Shown here one piece after another: positions 9,817-20,756 of a stretch of 64,000 nucleotides of DNA. Under the pieces are notes generated by a model. The model did no database searches, was not told the origin of the DNA, and saw nothing but the letters and a program-made list of their open reading frames with translations. Within the stretch, counting starts at the first letter, position 1; every line of letters starts with the position of its first letter. The position numbers and the translations under genes are program-made. The DNA comes from Fagopyrum homotropicum (lineage: Eukaryota > Streptophyta > Magnoliopsida > Caryophyllales > Polygonaceae), in contig BSWB01000004.1 of the NCBI GenBank assembly GCA_033239125.1, positions 81,930,501-81,994,500 of the forward strand, read 5' to 3'.

Positions 9817-12657
9817 GTGCCAACCGAGGTTGAGCCTCAGAGAGCGTCGGACAAAACGGAAGTTTATGTCCCACCTCCTGCATATAAACCACCACTTCCA
9901 TTTCCCCAGTCAAGGGCTAGAGCACATCTAGACAAGCATTTTGGTAAGTTCCTTGACTTGATGAACAAACTACACATTAACACCCCTTTCCTTGATGCTA
10001 TTCTAGGGATGCCCGCCTATGGGAAGTTCTTGAAAGAAATTCTATCAAGGAAGAGGAAGTTGGAAGACTTTGGTGAAGTAAGGATGACATCTAAATCCTC
10101 GGAACTCATTCAAATCATGAAGGAGAAGATGCCACCTAAGTTAAGGGATCCCGGCTCATTTTGCATTCCCATTCAAGTTGGGGATGTCACTTGTGAGGCG
10201 TTGTGTGATCTAGGAGCCAGCGTGAGCATCATCCCGCTGAAGCTATGTGTGAGGATCGGACTTGGAGAGCCCAATCCGGTGAAGATACGGTTGTACATGG
10301 CGGATCGCTCCATTACCCATCCCGTGGGCATTTTTGAAGACGTTCCGGTTAAGTTAGGTAACTTCTATTTACCTATAGACTTTGTTGTGCTTGACATTCC
10401 CGCAGATTATCCCGTCTCTATCATTCTCGGGAGACCATTTCTAGCAACTTCGGGTTGCAATGTGGATTGTAAGAACGCCAAGTTATAATTCAACATTGGC
10501 GGTGATCAAGTTGAGTTTGCTTTGCTTGCGGCAATGAAAGGAGAGCCTCTAGGAGATGATATCTTCAACATCTATGATGAAGAAGAATCAAGAGAATTGG
10601 TGAGCTTTATCCTTATTAATGATCCACTTGAGAGAGTTATTAGTTTTAGCTTAACGGAGGAAGGTATAGATGTTTCTTGTGATGCAGATATACGGAGCTT
10701 AAAGACACTAGAAGAAGATCCAGGAGCTAAATTTGAAAGACTAATCCAGGAGAAGAAGATCTCCCGTTTCGGTCCCAGCTGCAGTACCTCAACCGAGGCA
10801 CTTTCTGGACCAAGCGAGATGTTCTTGACTGAAGAACATCTCGGTCAACCACTCTGCACCTCGACCGAGGTCGAAAGCGAGATGATGTCAATTGAGACTT
10901 CTGAAAGTCTAGTTCTTCGATCTAAGTCTACTCCACTGGAAGGAAGAAGCAAAGATCCACCTCAGAAAGCATCCCCATTTGTGGAGCTTAAACAACTCCC
11001 GAGTCACTTGAGGTACGTTTTTCTTGGACCGGGTTCTACTTATCCCGTCATCGTTAGTGCTTCCCTCTCCGAATCTGAATTATCTAAACTAATGCATGAC
11101 CTGAGGAAGCATCAAAAGGCTTTGGGCTATACTATTGATGATCTTATTGGTATTTAGCCTTCTTTCTGTATGCATAGAATACTAATGGAGGATGATCACA
11201 AGACTTCACGGGAACCTCAAAGACGGTTAAATCCGATCATGAAAGAGGTTGTGAAGAAAGAAATTCTTAAGTTGTTTTATGTAGGTATCATATTTCCTAT
11301 CTCGGAAAGCAAGTGGGTGAGCCCATTGCACGTAGTTCCGAGGAAAGGAGGGATGACCGTTGTGACAAACAAGAACAATGAGTTAATCCCAACCAGGACC
11401 GTCACGGGCTGGAGGGTGTGCATCGATTATAGGAAGCTGAACGTTGCCACTCGGAAGGACCATTTTCCACTTCCCTTCATCGATCAAATGCTCGAACGGT
11501 TAGCCCAGCATTCACACTTTTGCTATTTAGATAGCTATAGTGGCTTCTTTCAGATTCCTATCCATCCGGATGATCAAGAGAAGACCACTTTCACTTGCCC
11601 ATGGGGGACATTTGCTTATAGGAGGATGCCATTTGGATTGTGTAACGCACCCGCTACCTTCCAGCGATGCATGATGGCTATCTTTTCTCAGTACATAGAG
11701 GAGATCATGAAGGTATTTATGGTTGATTTTTCAGTATATGGTTCCTCTTTTGATGATTGCCTATCTAACCTTTCTCTAGTGCTACAAAGATGTGAAGATA
11801 CTAATCTCGTCTTGAATTGGGAGAAGTGTCATTTTATGGTTAATGAAGGCATCGTGCTAGGACAACTCGTTTCCAACCGAGGTATTGAGGTAGATCAAGC
11901 TAAGATCGAGACTATTGAGAAACTTCCTCCCCCTTGTTCTGTTAAGGGAGTGCGGAGTTTTTTCGGGCATGCAGGCTTCTATAGGAGATTCATCAAGGAC
12001 TTCTCGAAGATCTCTAAACCACTAACTAAACTCTTGAATAAAGATGTTGTTTTTGAGTTTTCGTAGGAGTGTCTCGATGCATTCTACAGGATTAAGGAGG
12101 CGTTGATCTCCGCTCCCATTATCCAACCTCCATATTGGACCTTTCCCTTTGAGATCATGTACGATGCGAGTGATGTGGTAGTAGGAGCGGTTCTTGGATA
12201 AAAGAAGGATGGCCGGACCACCGCCATTTACTATGCTAGCAAGACGCTAGACGAAGCCCAGCGTAACTACGCCACCACCGAAAAGGAGCTATTGGCGGTT
12301 GTATATGCTTTTGAGAAATTTCGTTCTTACTTAGTAGGGGCAAAAGTTATTGTTTACACTGACCATGCAGCTATGTGTTACTTGCTTGCTAAGAAGGATG
12401 CCAAGCCACGTCTTATTCGATCGATTCTCTTGCTTCAAGAGTGTGACCTAGAGATCCGCGATAAGAAGGGATCCGAAAATTCTGTTGCGGATCACCTCAG
12501 CCAGCTACCTCCATCTTCACGCGAGAAGGACGAACCACCCATAGATGATTCATTCCCCGATGAGCACTTGCACTTGTTGGAACGTTTGATAGACTTCCTA
12601 ATCTCACCCCATCATGAAGGTGAAGTATGGGGTGAGGATACTTTCCAGCATGCTTAG
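9817..12657 (+). pseudogene. ATH-2 protease, RT and RNase H; integrase missing (E5)
   Basis: One frame runs the whole length, interrupted by TAA 10486-10488, TAG 11155-11157, TAG 12064-12066 and TAA 12199-12201. The protease has CDLGASVSIIPL and ends with IILGRPFLATSG. RT has GWRVCIDYRKLN, YLDSYSGFFQIPIHP, MPFGLCNAPATFQRCM and VFMVDFSVYG, where the first Asp of the catalytic M-D-D pair is Val. RNase H has MYDASD, NYATTEKELLAVVYAFEK, VYTDHAA and VADHLSQLP. After FQHA the sequence jumps to the post-pol spacer, so the whole integrase is deleted. This copy could not make active RT or integrase. Confidence 0.9.
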
Positions 12658-13487
12658 AGACACCGTACGGTCCAGCTAGCGACCTTAAATCAAGCGCTTC
12701 TTTGGAGGCAACCCAAAGTAATGCTTTCTTTCCCTTTCCTAGTCTAGCTTTAGATAGTTTGCTTTTGCTTTGCTTTGCTTTGTTTTTGGCATCCTAGATA
12801 GACAACAGGTAATCTCTAAGGAAGGAATACAACCCAGGAACAACACTGGAAGGGCAGAAGTTCGAGAAATAGAGAAGACAGAGTTTGACTGAGACACATC
12901 TCGGTTACTGTCATAGCACCTCGACCGAGATGATTCTTGAGCAACCGAGGCGTCTAGGGTACGTTTATGACGATCCACCTCAGTCCATACCACCTCGGTC
13001 CAGTCGGGGCCATCTCGACCGAGGTGACAGCAGTTTCAGAAAAGGGTATAAAAGGGAGATCGATTTCTCTCTCTTCCCTCTCTCACCTTCTCGACCGAGG
13101 CGCACAGATTCATCTCGTTCCCCGATTCTCGATCGTTTTCGACGATTCTTGCTTCCAAACTACAAGGAAAGAGTAGAGGATCGGTTTTCAAGCGACAATC
13201 TGCAACAAAAACGCTCCGAAACGACCGAATCTGGGGTAAATCGAAAAAAAACCCTAACTCCCTCTTCTTCCACTGTTTCGGTAAATTTGGGCTTTGGTTG
13301 CCCTTGAATTGTGTTGAAAAAGGCTTAAGTACCCCATAGGAACTATTGGTAGTGATTGGGGGAAAATAACTGGATTTCTGAGAGTTAAGATCGAACAACA
13401 CATCGCCTCGGTCCAGTCGACCTGCATCTCGACCGAGGTGTTCTTGAGATCTGACAACCAACCGAGGTGGTTTGATAGTGAGGGAAA
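12658..13487 (+). promoter_or_regulatory. Pre-env spacer with dyad-motif cluster and internal TATA (E5)
   Basis: Non-coding. It contains, in order, the post-pol hairpin (12700-12718), a pyrimidine-rich stretch, a cluster of CCTCGACCGAGG-type motifs at about 12890-13030, a TATA box GGTATAAAAGGG (TATAAAA 13047-13053), a CT-rich patch (13064-13090), and a leader leading to the env-like ATG at 13488. Another motif pair lies at 13405-13470. The same order, and nearly the same TATA-to-ATG distance, is found in E12 (TATA 54415-54421, ATG 53979). This looks like a promoter for a separate env-like transcript, which is an inference. Confidence 0.6.
12700..12718 (+). other. Post-pol hairpin with AGGCAA loop (E5)
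   Basis: CTTTGGAGGCAACCCAAAG. The stem here has one mismatch. The E12, E4 and E8 counterparts form clean stems around the same AGGCAA loop. Confidence 0.55.
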
Positions 13488-14849
13488 ATGAGCTCCAGAT
13501 CTGATAGGCAGCTTGTTCTGAGGGATAGATCCTCCCCTTCTCCTTCTTCTCGCCGATCCATACCGGTGCTCAATGAGCGTCACCGGATAGATTATGACCG
13601 CATTGCAGCGCGCCCAGTAATTGCACCGTGGTTCCTAGATATTGTTGTTTTTCATTGCCTCTACGTCGATGATGATTTGAGGCGAATGATTTCTATGCTA
13701 GGGCTAGAGCAGTTTACTGAGATTAGAGCTCCAGCCTACCTTGAGCCGAATTTGGAGTTTTTGAGCTCCGTGACCTACCTGTCTACAGAGTAGGCCATCA
13801 AGTACCGGCTGCTGAACCGGAACTACTTAGTCCCGATGGATCAGTGGCGAGAGATCTTCGGCTTCCCGACCCCCACGGTTTCTGATTATCCTTCTCGAGT
13901 CGTGGCTCGAGAGTTCTGGGGACAGATAGCTCACGTAGTTGAGCATGTTGACAGGTGGAGACGTGGAGATTCCATGGAGCGGATCATATTCCACCTTGCC
14001 TTCAGACTCGCTCACCGTATTTGTAGCGAGACACTTCTGGCGCATACTGAGATGCCCCAGAAGATTAGACAGGGTGAGCTTCCGAGTCTATACTGTATGT
14101 TTACCGGAGGAGTTCCTGACTTTGGAGTGATGCTTGCTGACGATTTGCACAAGATAAAGGCAAAGGCGAAGGGGGATATCTGTTGTGGCGGCTTAGTAAC
14201 ACATCTTGCTACTGTGATGGACCTTGATCTGAGTGCTTGTACTATGGTTGCGGTTGCAAAGCCGCTTGGTCTGCAGGAGATGATCACGAGGAGGATTCTG
14301 GTTCCTCGTGGACTTACTACGCCAAATGTGGCGATGCCCTGGGAGCAGACTGCACCTCAGGGTATTAGATGGTCATCTCAGTTTTCAGTTTATGATCCTC
14401 AGTGCTGGTCCACTGCGTGGATTCCTCTTATTGAGGACGCTAGAGACGCAGCAGCAGCAGCCCTGGAGCAGGATGAGGAGGAGGCTGATGAGGATGATGA
14501 TGGCGATGCTGCCATGGACAAAAGTACAGATACAGCTGGTACCAGTGTACTAGTCGTCGATCTAGACGACGAGGAGACAAAGGACGATCCAACTGCAGCA
14601 CCAGCTCGTCCTGCTAGGCGTAGAGTACACAGGTAGAGGGATCCAGTCGCTCACCGCCGGATTGATGATCTGACTGATCAGATGATAGACTCCTACGCCG
14701 CCTTATCCCTAGAGATGATGGAAATAGGGGAGATCCAGCACTACCAGCGCAGGATGGCTGAGATTCAGTTTCAGCAGGTCATGGACTACTCGTTTGACCC
14801 TTCTCAGTACCCGTACATGCCACCACCACCACCACCGGATTGGGATTAG
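13488..14849 (+). pseudogene. Env-like ORF of ATH-2 (Athila ORF-1 type), E5
   Basis: The frame from ATG 13488 to TAG 14847-14849 is open except for TAG at 13791-13793 and 14634-14636. The N-terminal part is Ser/Pro/Arg-rich. The middle, with RNYLVPMDQWREIFGFPT and HVDRWRRGDSMERIIFHLA, resembles the plant 'Athila ORF-1/putative plant transposon protein' domain found after pol in this lineage. An acidic stretch follows (EEEADEDDDGDAAMD), then a short coiled coil and a poly-Pro tail. I see no signal peptide and no convincing membrane segment, so 'envelope' is only a positional name. Its role is unknown. Confidence 0.75.
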
Positions 14850-16266
14850 AGCTTGAAGGATTTCTTTCTTTATTTATTATGCAGCTCAGCTTATGTCTGG
14901 TGAGTATCCTTTTCTTTAGACTTATTTGACCCATTGGGACAATGTGTCCCAAGTATGGGGTATGCGGATATGTATTTGACATTTGAAGTATGACTTGTAT
15001 GACTTGATTTGGATATTTATGGTTTTCTTATGCTCTATGTGCCTATGTGAGACTACATGCATACTGGTTATTTGATTGCGAAAAACGTCAAAAACTGGTT
15101 TAAGAAAAAAAATTTTATGACCTCGACCGAAGTGATTCTGACCAATCAATGTACTTTACCTCGGTTGACTTAGAACATCTCGACCGAGGTGGTTTATCTG
15201 AGAAAGTTTTCGAAACGATTTTTGTGCTTCTTATCTGGATATGACCTCAATGATGATTTTGTTTTCAGATTGGTTTTGAAATCTTTATATGTTTGAAAGG
15301 TTTTATGATATGTCTAAGTTGCAAAATGCTTTGTTTGAAATTTTGGCATGTTTAATACTCTGTTTTTATCCAAATTATGTTGAATTTGAAGGTTGATACC
15401 ACATTATGAGTTTTCTCACTCTCTTCCTGGAAAGACCAAGGCAATTCATTCTCTTCTCTTCTTCTTCTTGATCATGCTTAGCCCCTCATATACATATTTG
15501 CCTCCCTTTACCTATCCGGAAATTTGGAAGCAAGCAAATGAAAAGCAAGTGAAAGAAAAGTTGAGATGATGGCTGAAAGTTAGAAAGAAACAAATAGGTT
15601 TGGGGAAGTCAATCATGATGATGAGTAACTCGGCACCATTCACATAGCCGGGTGTTTGTGTCTTGCCAAAGTCGGATTGAGCGATATTCCTAACGGGTCA
15701 TGGTATGTGCATCAAGGGTTTGATGCATCTCAAGAAATTGATGATTGCTAATCTCCTAGGCTCTTGTTATTGTGCATCTTTGTCCATGCATCCCAAAAAG
15801 TAAAGTAAAAAGTAAATAAGAAAAACTTATTGGTGGAAGATGTTGAAGCTCAAAGGAAGTGAAGTAAAGATCCTTTTCCCTGATTCTAGCACCACATTCC
15901 CTTTATACATCCCACCCTCACACGTTTCTTGACCCTCTTTTGAAAGCCCTTGAGACCTCGAGCTTGTTGATTGACTTGGTGGTTTAAACTGGATTATACA
16001 TGATTAATTTCGATAATTATTATTTATTATGCATTCTATGATTTTATGCAAAGATGAACAAATTTCTTATATTAGAAAATGTTTTGAACATGTTTTGATT
16101 TCAAATTCCATGGAGCATTCTCTTAGAGTGATCTATGATTGGAGCACACCACCTAAATGTTTTGAAATACTTTTTCATTGATCTTTATGACTTATAATCC
16201 ATTATATCTTGTACTTAAGATTTGGAACTTGCTTGGGGACAAGCAAGGGACAAGTATGAGGTATTT
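14850..16266 (+). other. ATH-2 3' non-coding internal region (E5)
   Basis: No gene. It holds a perfect hairpin TTGGGACAATGTGTCCCAA (14934-14952) overlapping a second polypurine-like tract AAGTATGGGG (14951-14960). A dyad-motif cluster lies at 15120-15195. A block conserved with ATH-3 lies at 15622-15711 (CGGCACCATTCACATAGCCG and following). The proper polypurine tract GACAAGTATGAGGTATTT is at 16249-16266, against the 3' LTR. Confidence 0.8.
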
Positions 16267-18037
16267 TGATAGCATGAATTATAGTCTATATTTTGGGACT
16301 TGTTTAGACGTTTTATCTTCAATAATCTGCTTGTTTGAATGTATATTATGTGATTATATTATCGTTTCATCTACTTTTGCGAGAATTGAGGTCTACACCA
16401 AGTTTCGTTGTAATCGTAGGTAAAATGACACGTTTTGCATCAAAATGGAGCTATGGAGCTAAGGAGACATTGGAGCTACATTCTGGGGCTTAAGGAAGAA
16501 CTCGGAAAGCATGGAATTAGATTAAAGATTCACTTTGGACCAGATTTGAGAGATTTCACATTCAGTTTAGAGTCACCTCGGTCAGCTACAGTACCATCTC
16601 AACCGAGGTGATCTAAGGGAGTGTCTCGACCGAGGCGAATACTCTGACGCGGCGAGATCGTTTATTCTTGGTTGTGATCTTTTATTTTTGGAAGGAGAGA
16701 TCTTATTTTTTTGGGCTGGATTTCTGGAAGGAAGATTATATATTTTGGAGATCTATTTTAGAGATTAAGATATATTTTATTAGGATAATATCTTTTCAAG
16801 ATTTTTTACCTTTGGAAGATAGTTTTCCTATATAAAGGGTTGGATTTTCCACAAGTTCAACCATGCTTATACATGCTTAGAGGGCTGATAGCATCCAGCA
16901 ATTAAGGGATTTTCTCCAGGGTTTTGAAGGAAGGAAGATTGAAGATCAATCTAGGAAGGATTGATAGCTTGTTATAGCTTTTGTGAAGGGTTTTGTAAGA
17001 CTTTCAAAGATTCCCTTCTTGTTGATTTGTTTTGTTGGATTTGTGATCCAAGGAACGCTTATTTGTTTGATATTTAATTCAGTTATTGAAGCCTTTTTCT
17101 TAAGGTTTTTGTGTTCAAATATTCATTCTCTTCCCGTATATTTGATTATTGATGTCATGATGATGAGTGGCTAATTTCCTTGTGCGATTCTAGGGTGATT
17201 GGCTGAAGGTTGTGGGAAAAACAATGATAGAATAATCTTAAATTCCAGTAGGACCCTGAAAGCTCGAGTTTTTATCCTTAACCTTAGAACATCTCGTTCA
17301 GTCGATGAACATCTCGGCCGGGGTGGAACTTGTCTGACCGAGGTGACCTTTCTGATCCAAAACTGAGAGTTAAGTGTTAGAGTTTGCCAAATCCTATTCT
17401 TATTACACCTTTCCTGGTTCAATAAAAGCTTAGGATGAGACTTACCCGGTAATTCCTTTGCTTGTTTACCAAAGATTATAAGTGTAGGTAATAAAGGTTT
17501 ATCCTTTATTGGGATTTGAGTGTGCCTTCATCCCATCTTTGTGAGTTAGCCTGAGACTTAACCGGTAAAGGTTGATTCTATTCCCTTAGTTGGTGTGTTG
17601 GTTTGAGATTATAATTCCTTTCCTTAGTACCTTGAGACTTACCCGGTGATAGGTTCTTTGGCTTGGATTTAGTGAGTAGTGAGACTTACCCGGTGATCTA
17701 TTCCACTTTAGTAACACCTCCCTTTGCAAAATCTCAGCTTTGTCCGCTTATCTTGAGATCTTGAGTTGGAACCACAACTGGATGTTTTAATCCCTAGAAT
17801 TTGCATATTTCCTTAATTGACTATATTATCATCTTTTGATTGCTTTAATTGCTTTTGGGGTTAGTTGCAATATTGACAACCTATACCTGTTTTGTTTCAC
17901 CTAAGTCCATGAGATCGACACCCCGGAATTCTTGCTTTTACTACGATTGACCCGTACACTGCGGGTTCGCATCCTTGTTTTAAGCATACTTATTGGGTTA
18001 TAAATTTAAAGCTTGCACACACCATTCGGAGCGAACA
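16267..18037 (+). repeat. ATH-2 3' LTR (E5)
   Basis: TGATAGCATG to GAGCGAACA, matching the 5' LTR. TATA is at 16828-16837. Dyad motifs lie at about 16575-16640 and 17300-17345. The four ACTTACCCGGTAA-type motifs lie at about 17435-17695. Directly followed by the ATCAT duplication. Confidence 0.95.
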
Positions 18038-18042
18038 ATCAT

Positions 18043-18936
18043 TCCTCATGATGGCACACTTTTCGACTCTTTAAGAAGCAAGCTAGGAGCAAAGGAGAAC
18101 ACAAAAGCCCTTATTGGTGCATGCTTTGCACCAACTCATGACTTAATAATCCAAGGACGGTTGAGCTGTAGGAACCACGGCCCATAGGCCATCTCCACAC
18201 CCGTGGTTTGGTTGTTTTGCTCGTTGTTTATGTCTGGACAGCTTTGACACTTGTCACACGATTTCTTTGTCCGACCCTTGCTTTTTGGTGGAGTACATAA
18301 GTGGTTTTGCAAGCTTTTTTTAGGGGATCTTCCAAAACTTTTTGACCTATGTTCTCCCCAAGAAACTCTTCAATTGTAGCTTCTCTTCCAAGCACCCTTG
18401 TGGGTATTCTTGGGAGAGGTTAGTGTAGATTTTAGTTTTGTTGTCAGATTTGAGTGGATTTGAGTGAGGTTTCTATTGTTGACAACATGGAGTTGCATCT
18501 TGGACCCTTTGTAAGACTTGGTAACTTATATTCTACTTTTTTAATGTCTTTTCTTTGGTTCATTCTTCATTATCTAGCTATGACTTGCAAGCATGCTCTA
18601 TTTATGAAGTTTGATCTAGATTTGTCTGTTGTTGGCTGAATAGTTGTGATTCTAGGGTGATAGAATGATGTTTATGGCTTGGATGGTGATAGTATGGACT
18701 TGCATGTTAGCTTAAGATGAATTTGTGTTCGAAACCCTAACTCAGACCCAAATCACGGCTTGTTCTTCATGCTTCCACGGCCTTGGTCTCCATGATCAAC
18801 CCGTGATTTTGTTCTGTCGTACTTATATTGATGAATCTGGATGTTAGGATGTAGATGTGTTGAAATCCTAGTGTTTGTTGAGACTAATCTAGCTTAGGGT
18901 GACCTAATGTTAGCAACCTTTTTGAGGAATGAGACT
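18043..18936 (+). repeat. ATH-3 5' LTR of E4, part 2
   Basis: Continues the LTR interrupted at 6289 and matches 24716-25384. It contains ATH-3 dyad motifs (CCACGGCCC and CCCGTGG near 18175-18205, with a second group at 18755-18815). It is interrupted at 18936 by the reverse solo LTR E6. Confidence 0.88.
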
Positions 18937-20756
18937 TGTGACGCTAGAAATGTATAGCACAAAAGTCTTACAATTTATAACTCGATATATTTTCCTAACT
19001 CCTAGCGAACCCACAGTGTATGGGTCGTTTTGTAGCAAGGATAGTATTCCGAGGTCGAACACAAAGACTAAGGTGAAATCAAATAAAGCAAGTGATCATG
19101 GATAGTGTAAATCTAGTCTAAGAAAAGAGAAGAAAATAAAGAAATGAAAATCATGATATTTTTGGGTTTGGGGTTTTGTGGTGATCAAGCAAAGATCACA
19201 CATAATGCAATATTATAATTCAAACTAGCAACAAGAACAAACAACATAAAAACAAGATATGTAATCAAAGAGAGAAAAGCGGATTCTAGGGGTTAGGACT
19301 TCCGGTTATGGGAATGGACTCAAGCTTCTAATCAACTTTGGATAAGCTACGGTATGTTGGGAAATGGTGTTTCTCAATTGGGATCAATCACCGGATAGGT
19401 CTCATGGTCCACTAATCCCGCACCTAAGGTCCTATTACCGGGTAAGTCTCTAGAAGCTTAAGGTTGGGAATTCTACACAACCGGATTGCTATCTAGGGTT
19501 CAAACCTCTCCTTACCGGGTAAGTCTCGGGAAGGCAAGTCCTAAGCATCAATCCTAGCACACTCAGTCCAATAGCGGCTTGTGAGGCTCACTACTACCTA
19601 GGGTTCATCATCATTGGTACCTAAGGTCGGAAATTACCGGGTAAGTCTCTTTCCTTACTTAGCTTGCTAGCATTAGGTCACCCTAGGCAAGATTATACTT
19701 AACAAACACTAGGATTTCAACAATCTAACATCCTAATATTCAGATTCATCAATACAAGCACAATAGAGAAAATCACTAGCTATTCATACTAAACCACGGC
19801 CGTGGTTCTTGAGGAACTGACCGTGATTTCTATCTGGAGTTAGGTTCGAGCAAGCAAATCATCCAAAGGTACATTCAAGTCTATTCAATCATAGTCCAAG
19901 CCATAACCATTATTCCATTACCCTAGAATCACAACTATTTAGCCAACAACATGCATTTTAAGATTCAAACTCAACAAGCAACCATTCATGGCTTCCATAG
20001 CAAGAAAATGAAATGAAAGAGAAAAGAAACAAGTAGAAACAAGAAAACCCAGCTGAATATAAGTTTAAGCAAGACTTACAACCCTTCAAAAGAAGATCCA
20101 AAATGTTCCTTACAATCATTGCAAATGTCTTCAACCAAGGTCACTCAAAAATCACGCAAAAGCTATGAAAACTCTAAGATTAGTGTTGTTCTTCTTCTTC
20201 CTCCCAAAATGAGAGTGTTTTTCATCCTCTCCAAGTCTATTCACCAATGGAATGATGTGTTGTGAGAGAGTGTGGGAGAGAATCCCCTAGCAACAGCCTG
20301 CAGGACCACTTATATTCTCCATCAAGGGCAAGAGTCAAGCATGGAAATCATGGGACAGCTGTCACATCTGTCCAAAGAAAATCACGGCAAAAATTACGGG
20401 CGTGGTTTCTTGGTCTGGGCCGTGGTTTTGCATAAACAGCTCTCTTTTGATCGTTAAGCCACGAGTTGGTGCAAGGCATGCACCAACAAGGTCCTATGTG
20501 TTCTCCTTTACTCCTAACTTGCTTCTCAATGAGTCCGGAAGTGTGTCATCATGAGGATTGATCCTCGAATGTATCGATTAAGCTCCAAAAGTTCCCCAAA
20601 ATACCTACAAAACCGACAAGAGTTCGTGTAGACGTCTATCTCGACAATATGCATGAATTAAGTGTAAACGTAATGAACTAATGTCAAACCATGCATGAAT
20701 AACGGGAAAAACTATCTAAATGAATGCCCAAACTAACGTCATAAATTGTGTTATCA
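18937..20756 (-). repeat. E6: ATH-3 solo LTR, reverse orientation
   Basis: A complete 1820-bp LTR (the E14 LTR is 1823 bp), from TGTGACGCTAG, the complement of the LTR end, to TTGTGTTATCA, the complement of the start. The flanks are AGACT on the left and A-ACT on the right, a 5-bp target duplication with one base lost. They rejoin into a GAGACTTACCCGGTAAT motif of the surrounding LTR. With no internal region left, it is a solo LTR formed by recombination between two LTRs. Confidence 0.88.

Larger units (their letters stand above)
6290..18037 (+). mobile_element. E5: ATH-2 (Athila-like) LTR retrotransposon, near complete
   Basis: Two LTRs in the same orientation, a tRNA-Asp primer site, gag, protease, RT, RNase H, an env-like ORF and a polypurine tract are all present. 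The perfect 5-bp target duplication ATCAT (6285-6289 and 18038-18042) defines it exactly. The flanks join into one ATH-3 LTR. Integrase is missing. In the first 200 aligned bases the two LTRs differ at about nine positions, so the insertion is not recent. Gag-pol and env-like frames carry several stops. Copy E12 is the same family on the minus strand. Confidence 0.95.

Noticed and set aside
13036..13583. Overlapping open frames on the minus strand opposite the pre-env spacer
   Set aside because: They arise from the CG-rich dyad motifs and pyrimidine tracts. No counterpart with a conserved frame is found in E12.
13488..14849. A true viral envelope gene
   Set aside because: No signal peptide, membrane anchor or fusion-type segment is visible. 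The similarity is to the plant Athila ORF-1-type domain, so I call it env-like only by position.
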